Origin: Dunaliella salina
Taxonomy: Eukaryota > Chlorophyta > Chlorophyceae > Chlamydomonadales > Dunaliellaceae
NCBI GenBank assembly: GCA_002284615.2
Contig: MU069720.1
Span: 120,410-134,551 of the forward strand
DNA: 14,142 bases
Direction: 5' to 3'
Shown: piece after piece, positions 7,840 through 14,142 of the stretch
How the letters are laid out: each line of letters starts with the position of its first letter
Position numbering within the stretch: position 1 is the stretch's first letter
Notes under the pieces: model-generated
Databases searched by the model: none
The model's input: the letters and a program-made list of their open reading frames with translations, nothing else
Told to the model about the DNA's origin: nothing
Translations under genes and position numbers: made by a program

Positions 7840-8061
7840 ACGTGAATTCCAGAGACAAGTGTTTACCACATTGAGCTGACATTCTGGCCAGACACCAAGC
7901 ATGGACAAACTCTTCTGGCTGCACAAAATCAACACAAAACACTTATGAGGACCTCAGCACAACAACCCCCCAAGGCACACGCCACAAAAAAATGAGTCAC
8001 ATTACACATCATCCTGATTGGAGTTGCCGAGACTGTTTACAGCCCATATAGAAAATTTGCG
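7840..8061 (+). pseudogene. RLE-type endonuclease end of a LINE, truncated copy A
   Basis: The frame of 7867 reads HIELTFWPDTKHGQTLLAAQ, then, after TGA at 7993-7995, VTLHIILIGVAETVY. It aligns with HLIELKFCSDTKLEQKLHTA and RVTLYTILLGVPGTLS of copy B at 9515-9680, so it is another copy of the C-terminal restriction-like endonuclease of the same LINE family. The family ExK triad reads ELT here, so the lysine is lost. The upstream RPD part is missing. The downstream part is cut off near 8061, where a different segment of the element follows in the same frame. Confidence 0.62.
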
Positions 8062-8394
8062 GACCCCCTTGACTATGGTACCCACGTCAAAGTATACTGG
8101 AGCCCTTTTGCCCCAGACAGAGTTTTTCGGACCAACACTGATATGTTTGGAACCAAATTCACAGGGCTCTCCTTTTGCCACCCTGTCTATGATGACGAAT
8201 TCATCTACTACCTTGTCATGCATGTCCCGTCTTCAATCGCTTGCACTATCTCCCCAACTGCTGCCTTCATGCTCCTCCTTAGCCAGATGGAATGGACCAA
8301 GAAAAAATGCATGCGCTGGTTCACATGTTACTCACACCATGCCACAATCCTAGCCAAATTCCTAGACTGGCGACACCTAACATTAACAGATCGC
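8062..8394 (+). pseudogene. PCIF1-like (adenine methyltransferase-type) segment of a LINE polyprotein
   Basis: Frame of 8062, open from DPLDYGTHVKVYWSPFAPDR through FRTNTDMFGTKFTGLSFCHP to ILAKFLDWRHLTL. The pattern W-(S/T)-P-F-x-x-D-x-x-F-x-x-N-x-D, then W/F-T-G, then (N/H)P-x-(Y/F)-(E/D), then a helix, then a hydrophobic strand, is one I know from algal retroelement proteins. These resemble the PCIF1/CAPAM methyltransferase fold, whose active site is NPPF. Here the motif reads HPVY (8179-8190), so the catalytic Asn is gone. The stretch usual between this domain and RNase H is short, suggesting an internal deletion. The family link is from memory of the pattern and needs a profile search. 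Confidence 0.5.
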
Positions 8395-8790
8395 AATGTC
8401 ACACATTCGGAAAGCAGGAATACGCAGCAGGCAGGAGCACCATTTTTCATTGCAGAAGACATCTTCTGCTTTAAAAGTATTACCAGTAGAACAAATCCTA
8501 AGGGCCTTGGATGCACATATACAATTCACAGAGCAGAGCTTGCTGCAATTATGGTAGCCCTACAGCAAGGGCACACTTCAATTGCGACTGACAGTTCTTC
8601 AACACTGAATCAGAAAAATTAGCTTCTAAAACCCATGGATATGTCCACGCACCTACATACACCATTGCTCAAAGAAATTGTAGCTTGCATTAATGCTTCA
8701 GAAGGCCCTGTCCACTTCTACAAAATAAAATCACACAGTGGCATCCTTGGTAATGAAGGCGCAGAGCTCTTGCACTTCAAGCAACTATGT
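8395..8790 (+). pseudogene. RNase H domain of the LINE, interrupted by TAG
   Basis: Continues the frame of 8143. The TDGS-like start is degraded (THSES), so the first catalytic Asp is lost. HRAELAAIMVAL keeps the Glu (8536-8538) and IATDSSSTL keeps the second Asp (8590-8592). TAG at 8620-8622 interrupts. After it the same frame gives VHFYKIKSHSGILGNEGAEL, the RNase H C-terminal motif, with Glu (8764-8766) where the family has the last Asp. Role in the living element: removal of the RNA strand during target-primed reverse transcription. Confidence 0.72.
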
Positions 8791-9348
8791 TGCCCTATGA
8801 AGCTGACACCTCACTTTACCAGGCACAAACTCCTTCCTTCCACCTCTATTGGCTTGCTGCACGTGTCACAACAAACAGCTCTCATATATAACACTTGCCC
8901 CTTTTCAAACCTCCAAGACAGAATTAAACAAATAATGCATGCAAAAGCACAACATGGGAACAGCAAACCTCAGCACTACTACCAAAATTGGCAAAACCTG
9001 CTCAGGATATCCAATCCTCACCCCACTGCTTTCTGGCAAATGAAACCTGTGACTCTCAAAGAACAGATCAATGTCCTCAAATATCGAACAGACACCCTGT
9101 ACAATAGCAAACATGCCAGACGCTTCAGTGGCCACCCTGGGCCTTCTCTTTGCCCCCTTTATGGTCAGCATGATAGCACCTCCCATACCCTACTCAGATG
9201 CACTCACCCACAGATAAACAGAGTAAACATAAATCGACAACATCAAGCACTCAGCATCCGCGGCGAAGCAACCAGCAAAGGAGACTATGGATTTCATATT
9301 GTCTCTATAGATGCATGCAAGAAAGAGAGGCTCTGCTCCATGGAGTAG
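8791..9348 (+). pseudogene. LINE linker and Cys/His zinc knuckle
   Basis: The same frame continues to TAG at 9346-9348. A helical linker (QDRIKQIMHAKAQ, WQMKPVTLKEQINVLKYRTD) precedes a knuckle at 9151-9210: CPLYGQHDSTSHTLLRCTHP. The family form is CPLCG-x(4)-S-x-H-x-L-x-x-C, so the second Cys is replaced by Tyr. The following INRVNINRQHQALSIRG matches the xRHNxAxxxI stretch after the knuckle. The frame then shifts between about 9300 and 9345 into the frame of 9311. Confidence 0.66.
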
Positions 9349-9950
9349 GAAATTCCAAATAGTGTCCACCAAAACATTCCACATTGGCCGTTTCCATCCA
9401 GACAGCCACCGGATGCACAGCTGTCGCCCTGATTGCATTCTAGTTTTGCCCCTCCAAGGCAAAGACACCACACATCACCTACAAAATATGAATCCCTGAG
9501 ACAGAGATATCCACCTCATTGAGCTAAAATTTTGCTCTGACACCAAACTTGAACAAAAACTCCACACAGCACAAAATCAGCACAAACACACCATTGGCGG
9601 CCTATGCACAAAAAAATCTCCGGGGCACCCACCGTAATAACAGAGTCACATTATACACCATCCTACTTGGAGTTCCTGGAACTCTCTCCAATCCCCGCAC
9701 TATTGAACCCCTCTGCAAACTCGGCCTCACCAAAGACAAAGCCCAAAAAACTGCAAAAGATCTCCACTATCACGCTGTGGAAAGAGCCAACAAAAATCTA
9801 CAATACCTGAAATGCCATCCAATTCAGCAACATAAGCAATTGGGTGTTTGGGGGAGGGTGCTGCGGGGTGGGCTGCGTACAGGACAGCAAGGCACGCAGC
9901 TGGACGGATTGCTGACGACCCGCCGAACCCACATTAGCTGGACTGCTTAA
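9311..9950 (+). pseudogene. RLE (PD-(D/E)XK-type) endonuclease end of the LINE, copy B
   Basis: Frame of 9311: KFQIVSTKTFHIGRFHPDSH, then SCRPDCILVLP with Pro-Asp at 9428-9433. After an in-frame TGA (9497-9499) it continues HLIELKFCSDT with Glu 9521-9523 and Lys 9527-9529. PD, then E-x-K, is the catalytic signature of restriction-like endonucleases, here nicking the target site in the ancestral element. A one-base frameshift at the A7 run near 9608-9614 moves the reading to the frame of 9549: RVTLYTILLGVPGTLS, then LCKLGLTKDKAQKTAKDL. The frame ends at 9950 in tail sequence. Catalytic residues are intact although the frame is broken twice. Confidence 0.66.
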
Positions 9951-10400
9951 AACTAGCCTTCGTTGGTGGGGCTCACTGTTAGTGTTGACTGTTGGGTCTT
10001 TCCTTAATGCACGCTGGTTTTGTCCAGCGTTACTTTTTTCACTGCCCAAATACTTTTTCTCCTTTGCAAACTGGGCTCAACCAAGGAAAAGGCCCTGGAG
10101 CTTGCAACCCTTAATATCATGCTATCAAGACATCAACAAAAATCGACAGCACCAAACATGCCATCCAATTCAGCAACCTATGCAATGGGAGATCGGGGGT
10201 GGTGGCTACAGGCAGGGCTGCTTGCAGGAGAGCGAGGTGCCACTAACATGAACGGATGGCGGACAACTTGCCAAATCCACATTGGCTTGGTTGCTCTTAG
10301 CTTGCCTCAGTTGGCGGGACCCACAGTGTCAGTGCTGACTACAGGGGCTTTCCTTAACGCACATTGGTCGCTGTCCAGCGCAGACTATTACTTTTTTTAC
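9711..10400 (+). repeat. Tandem duplication of the LINE RLE end and 3' tail
   Basis: Copy 1 at 9711-10044 and copy 2 at 10062-10400, about 351 bp apart. Shared blocks in order: ct(c/t)tgcaaact-gg; atgccatccaattcagcaac; gg(a/t)cggattg-like; ccacatt-g(c/g)tgg/ttgg; tgttgact/tgctgact; tttccttaa(t/c)gcac; gtccagcg; tactttttt. The copies differ at many positions, so the duplication is not recent. Copy 2 lacks most of the endonuclease. Confidence 0.78.
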
Positions 10401-11169
10401 AAGTGCGTCACCTCCATCAAAGGCACATCAATTCCTTGACCTGAGTGATCTACCGGTGATCTCTGATAATTTGACCGCACCATCATCATTGGTTCCTGCT
10501 TTGGTACCCCTCATCCTTTGCTTTTGGAATGAGCTGGCAAGTGTCTTCACGATTGGGTTACCAGAAGGCAGTAGAACCTTTGTATGCTTCGGAAGTCACT
10601 CCCTTGGTGTTTGGATAAGACCACTCCCTTGGTGTTTGGATAAGACCATCACCACCCTTGAGTGGTCCAATGGCTTTGTCAACAATCAATCCAGATAAAC
10701 AATTCTGCGTATTCACCTGGGAACAGGGTGCTCTTGTTGGCCCAAGCAATGATTAGACTATACTCTAGGGGGCTGTACAGGGCACCTCAGCACCTCTTGG
10801 CATTACTGCCACATCAGTGCTGTACCACCAAAAGCATGCGACTGGGGAAGGCCAGGAATACAGTCCGTTGTGACCGGCTACATGCTGCCTAGCTAAAAAA
10901 GGCTTTCATTGAGGGGTCTTCATAAATGAGGCAGAAGGCTAAATTTCAATTTTGGACAAATACCACGTCAGAGGCAGAGATCACGCACATGCAATACTGG
11001 TAATGTGCAGAGATGGACAAGCCAGCAGAAGAACCACCACATGGAACACCATCAGTCTACAGTGGACTCTCTGTGCACACACAAAAATCTTATAGGGCAA
11101 ATGCAACTACCGGTACTTGAAGGAAAAAAATCTCTGCTGGGCACAGCCAGTGTGCACCCAGGAATGATC
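10401..11169. other. Region without a recognised gene
   Basis: Holds a 25-bp tandem duplication (next entry). The plus-strand frames at 10456-10698 and 11005-11277 have no recognisable domain. The sequence around 10900-11120 could be retroelement-derived, as it runs into the dispersed repeat at 11170, but I cannot assign it. Confidence 0.5.
10597..10646. repeat. Perfect 25-bp tandem duplication
   Basis: A unit beginning cactcccttggtgtttgg and ending ataagac occurs twice back to back, 10597-10621 and 10622-10646, without a mismatch. It is therefore a recent event. Confidence 0.95.
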
Positions 11170-11300
11170 CATCAGTCAGCGCTGAAACTGACAGGGAGTA
11201 CAACCAGTTCAGACCATGAGAAGCAGAAGCACCGCAGTCTTCCCCAGCAAGTTGGCCTCCACCTACAACACTTATGACACTACTGTCAAGAGGCCATGTC
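11170..11300 (+). repeat. Dispersed repeat, copy 2 (first copy at 6250-6384)
   Basis: Aligned blocks as described for 6250-6384, in the same orientation: atcagtcagcgctgaaact, accagttcagaccatgag, cccagcaagttggcctcc and cttatgacac-tactg-caagaggccat. The surrounding sequences differ, so the ends of the repeat are near these limits. Confidence 0.7.
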
Positions 11301-12279
11301 CGACCTCAAAGCCCACCCCTTGGCCTCAGAGAAAGCAAACCAACATGTCAGCACAGGCGCCTCTCTGCAGGGGGCAAGCCATGGTCAGAAGGTGAGCATG
11401 CAGTGATGCAACCTCAAGCTAAGATTCACTCCACCAGGTTATGACAGCTTTCCTCGGAGTGCCATCTCCACTGCGCCGATTCCGGAACCAAACCGGCACC
11501 AGCTTTTTTCCAGGTGGCTGACATGGGCGGGGGAGCCTGGTTGGTCGAAGTCTGCTGCCCTTGCTCCCGTTGACCACAACTCATAGTTTGGTGACGATGG
11601 GTTGTGATCAACGGAGAGCCTCGTGCATGCGGCTGCCAAACCTAGAGTGGCCGCTGATTTACCATTGCTGCTGCCCCTGCTGTAATGGGTTCCTGCCTCT
11701 GCTGCTGACACTCCCCCACCCTTCCTGTTCACAACACACCCACACAAGCATGGAGGCGAATCGTGTGCACACACATGTACATGCATGCACACAAACATGT
11801 GCTCACTCGAGCATTGTCTTCGCCAACCCTCGTCCTGGCTTGTCCTTTCTTTCCTTGCCTCCCTCTTCTCAGCTGGTAAGAGCATTTTCACCGGAAAGTC
11901 AACTTAAAGCCTGGAACAGGCATCGTCTCAAGCCTATCGTGAATGAATTATGCGTGCTACGTGTTGGGTTAAGAAGGTTTGATCCTCCAATGATTTGTTC
12001 CTCGTTCCTTGTGAATTCACCAGTGCTCTTTCCCCGAAACCTCCAACCGCCAACCGACTCCCGGTATAAACTGACGCAATACACATCAAGTCTTTAATCC
12101 TTCCCTTGGGGTGCGCAAGTGCCCCTCGGTTTTTGCACATGATGAATGGGATCGCAAGCCGCAAAATGGCTTACAGATGGTCGCCCACCTACAACCTTGT
12201 TACTGAGAGGACCATCTTGCCCAGTCTGACCCACGCAAAAACCGAGCGCACTTGCTGCGAGGCCTGTTGCAGGGAGGCA
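11301..12279. other. Region without a recognised gene
   Basis: Longer open frames exist on both strands (11561-12097 plus, 11439-11891 minus) but neither encodes a recognisable domain. At 11840-11880 a strong polypyrimidine tract runs into tctcag, followed three bases later by gtaaga. A TATA-like cggtataaa lies at 12062. None of these is enough to call a gene. Confidence 0.45.
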
Positions 12280-13720
12280 AAAGCCGCATGCGTCCATCCA
12301 TCCGCATCATCATCATTGCGCCGTCACAACACACGCTCTGTTGCATGTTGTTCAGCCTGCATGCTGCTGGCCGAGCACTTGCCTCTCTACATCATCCACA
12401 GGAGTCGCAGAGGAGTCTGCTGCATGCTGCAACTACGCCTCAATCCAGGCGTGCCTCATCCAGCCAGAGCATGTTCATATCCTGCTCAAGGCAAATCTGT
12501 GTACACCTGCTGCCATTCTCACTTGTTGTTTTCATGCAATCCTGAGAAGAGTAAGCCTCAGTGGGTCCCTGATACATTTGGTGCGCCATGAATGCTTCAA
12601 TGGCACTGCATGCTCCCTTTGCAGTTGTGCCTCCTGCTCTCTTTCCACCCTCCCCTCCACTCCCCTCCTCGTGGCATCGTTCATCATTGTATGTCAGTCG
12701 CAGTTTGATGCATGTCTGCTGCCTTTCTTATAACCAGTGCACTGAGTTGTCATGCATTTTGACAAGGAGCAACTCCCATGCAAGCCTCGGAGCTCCTGCA
12801 TTGCTGTGGGTAAGGCAAGGTTCCTCAATTGCAGACACCCCTTGATCTGGAATGTCCAGGGTCTTTCAATGGCATAGATTGAGTCATCTAGCACATGCAT
12901 GCACACCCGATTGCCCCCCATGTTGACTCTCCTCCAGACACATTTTGGCCCTGCATGCATAACCTCTGTTGGCTGCTTGTGTGGCTAGTAAAGCGTATTA
13001 ATGGTTGGAATTGAACCCCGCAACATTGCCTGAGTAAAAGTTACTGGTGTAACTGCACGTGCTGTCCTATTGCCCAGACATGCTCTTACCATCCGCATCA
13101 TCATCCAACGAGTTGCAGGGGTCTGCTGCAAGTTGCTCCTGCATGCTATTGTTTGCTCCCGCGCGCCCTGCACTCCTCTCTCTGTCTCCCCATTCTGCAT
13201 GGCATCAGTGTTCCTATATGTTGACTTGAATCCACCCAGCCCAGCTGTGCCTGGTCCAGCCCTGCGCAGCAGTGCTCATACCCTGTGAGCGCTTGTCGGT
13301 GCATATCCGCTGCCATTCTCACATGTGTGTACTAAGTTCTCACGCGTCCCGTGCTGATGGCCAACATCGAAACATGTAGCCCACGCACCTGTGTCCAACT
13401 GTGCCTCATCTCTGGATATTGTGCCCTGCATGCCTACCCTTCTCTGCATGCATAAATGGTTTGTGTACCTCACTGCAGGTTGGAAATGTCACCTGCAACA
13501 AAGCCAGTGAGTAACATGCGATGCTGTGTTGTGCGTGTTGTTTTTGTTCGCCCCACGATGTGCTGGTCGCTGCCAAAGCATGTGCCCTTAGTTGTCATCC
13601 ACATGTGTACAAGGGAGTCTGCTGCATGCTCCACCATGCCATGCATGGCTCTTCCATCTCCTCTTCTGCGAGGCATCGTTGATGTAAGTTGATTCATGTC
13701 CACTTAATCCAAGCATGCAT
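12280..13720. repeat. Diverged segmental duplications (period about 0.5-0.8 kb)
   Basis: Ordered short blocks recur: atccgcatcatcatc at about 12300 and 13090; tctgctgcatgct or a variant at about 12414, 13121 and 13617; gctgccattctcac at about 12509 and 13309; and a block rich in cctcccc/tctcct followed by g(t/a)ggcatc-tt and tatgt-agt/tgtaagt-ga at about 12660-12710, 13185-13230 and 13665-13700. The first three anchors give an offset near 0.8 kb. The copies are heavily diverged. Confidence 0.6.
12839..12950 (-). CDS. Candidate exon of an unrecognised minus-strand gene
   Basis: Minus-strand acceptor atgcatgcag next to 12950; reads in phase 1 GPKCVWRRVNMGGNRVC, then MHVLDDSIYAIERPW, then TFQIK. 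It has a protein-like composition unlike the low-complexity frames around it. A possible donor GT lies at 12838-12837. I do not recognise the protein. The phase matches the candidate exon at 13779-13845, which supports, but does not prove, that both belong to one gene. Confidence 0.35.
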
Positions 13721-13778
13721 GACCCTGCTAGGAGCAAGGAAAGATCATTCTGATTCTGCCTCGACCCATACTGCACAC

Positions 13779-13845
13779 CGGATGTCCATGTCTGCCAACG
13801 GATGACATTTTTCCCAAGAAAATTCTTCAGCTTCAACATGAGCCG
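13779..13845 (-). CDS. Candidate exon of the same unrecognised minus-strand gene
   Basis: Minus-strand acceptor cagtgcag next to 13845; reads RLMLKLKNFLGKNVIRWQT, then WTS. A donor GT at 13778-13777 leaves phase 1, which the exon at 12950 takes up. The frame stays open past this donor to the end of the ORF at 13588, so the true 3' limit is uncertain. No domain recognised. Confidence 0.33.
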
Positions 13846-13936
13846 CTGCACTGTGTCTGCCCCACCACCCTCAGGCTGACTCTCCAGCCCTGGCTTGGAT
13901 ATACATCCTTATTAGATGGCTCGATGGTTTACATAC

Positions 13937-13957
13937 CCTGCACATGATCACAGCCAC
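13937..13957 (-). CDS. Candidate 21-nt micro-exon, minus strand
   Basis: On the minus strand a pyrimidine-rich acceptor (tttttccacaacctgcag) is followed by 21 bases encoding VAVIMCR and a donor gtatgt. Joined to 13845 it stays in frame. Upstream exons, if any, are outside the window. Weak evidence: only splice consensus and phase. Confidence 0.25.
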
Positions 13958-14028
13958 CTGCAGGTTGTGGAAAAACAATGTGTGACGTTGTGACTGCGTG
14001 CAGAAAAGTAAAAAATAATCATTTCTAG

Positions 14029-14142
14029 CACACACACACACACACACAAGTGTCAAGCAGCATATTACCTCCAGAGAAACACACACACACACACAAGGTC
14101 AAGGAGGAAAGGGAGAAGCAGAAGTACACACACACACACACA
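14029..14142. repeat. Three (CA)n microsatellite tracts
   Basis: Pure alternating CA at 14029-14048, 14079-14095 and 14126-14142, the last running off the window end. Short unique sequences separate them. Confidence 0.95.

Larger units (their letters stand above)
7840..10400 (+). mobile_element. Mosaic of non-LTR retrotransposon copies with RNase H and RLE
   Basis: Order on the plus strand: truncated RLE (copy A), PCIF1-like segment, RNase H, zinc knuckle, RLE (copy B), 3' tail, and a second 3' tail. The reverse transcriptase is absent, as expected of a 5'-truncated insertion. Domain order and knuckle type resemble algal LINEs that carry a C-terminal PD-(D/E)XK endonuclease; Dualen/RandI is the named group I would compare first. 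All coding parts are broken by stops and frameshifts, so this copy cannot move by itself. It and the minus-strand LINE fragments are arranged head to head around 7835. Confidence 0.68.

Noticed and set aside
11439..12097. Overlapping long frames on both strands as genes
   Set aside because: No domain, compositional bias from CA-rich and CT-rich sequence, and no consistent splice structure.
13001..13020. tRNA-like B-box on the minus strand (ggttcaattcc)
   Set aside because: The T-stem does not pair, and no D-arm, anticodon arm or acceptor stem can be built around it.

Overview
This window is eukaryotic nuclear DNA, most likely from a green alga or a similarly intron-rich protist. The coding parts are short exons separated by 1-1.7 kb introns with GT donors and (t)gcag acceptors. 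There are long dinucleotide microsatellites, decayed non-LTR retrotransposons, and no bacterial-style gene packing. Assignment to green algae is inference: the retroelement domain set (a PCIF1-like segment, RNase H, a zinc knuckle and a restriction-like endonuclease) is one I associate with green-algal genomes. I cannot name the species.

Positions 1-4777, plus strand: the last four exons of an importin-4/Kap123-type karyopherin-beta gene (exons 166-365, 2027-2218, 3176-3356 and 4566-4777). The phases fit without correction and give about 260 C-terminal residues ending at TAA. The most unusual feature of the window is in its introns. The splice junctions, with a few tens of bases of adjoining exon, have been tandemly copied into the introns. 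The exon-1 donor is present four times, the exon-2 acceptor five times and the exon-3 acceptor five times. The acceptor upstream of exon 1 has two short copies and the exon-4 acceptor perhaps one. Every real boundary therefore sits at one end of a ladder of decayed look-alikes.

Positions 4778-5930: no gene recognised. Positions 5931-6850: short interspersed repeats and the 3' tails of LINE copies. Positions 6811-7832, minus strand: three decayed C-terminal ends of a LINE with a Cys/His knuckle. Positions 7840-10400, plus strand: a mosaic of a second LINE type. A truncated restriction-like endonuclease (RLE) end is joined in frame to a 5'-truncated copy carrying a PCIF1-like segment, RNase H, a zinc knuckle and an RLE with PD...ELK. 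All are broken by stops and frameshifts. The 3' tail is duplicated in tandem.

Positions 10401-12280: mostly unassigned, with one dispersed repeat shared with 6250-6384. Positions 12280-13720: diverged segmental repeats. Within and beside them, on the minus strand, three phase-compatible candidate exons (13937-13957, 13779-13845, 12839-12950) may belong to an unrecognised gene whose intron also carries junction-like copies. The window ends in three (CA)n tracts.
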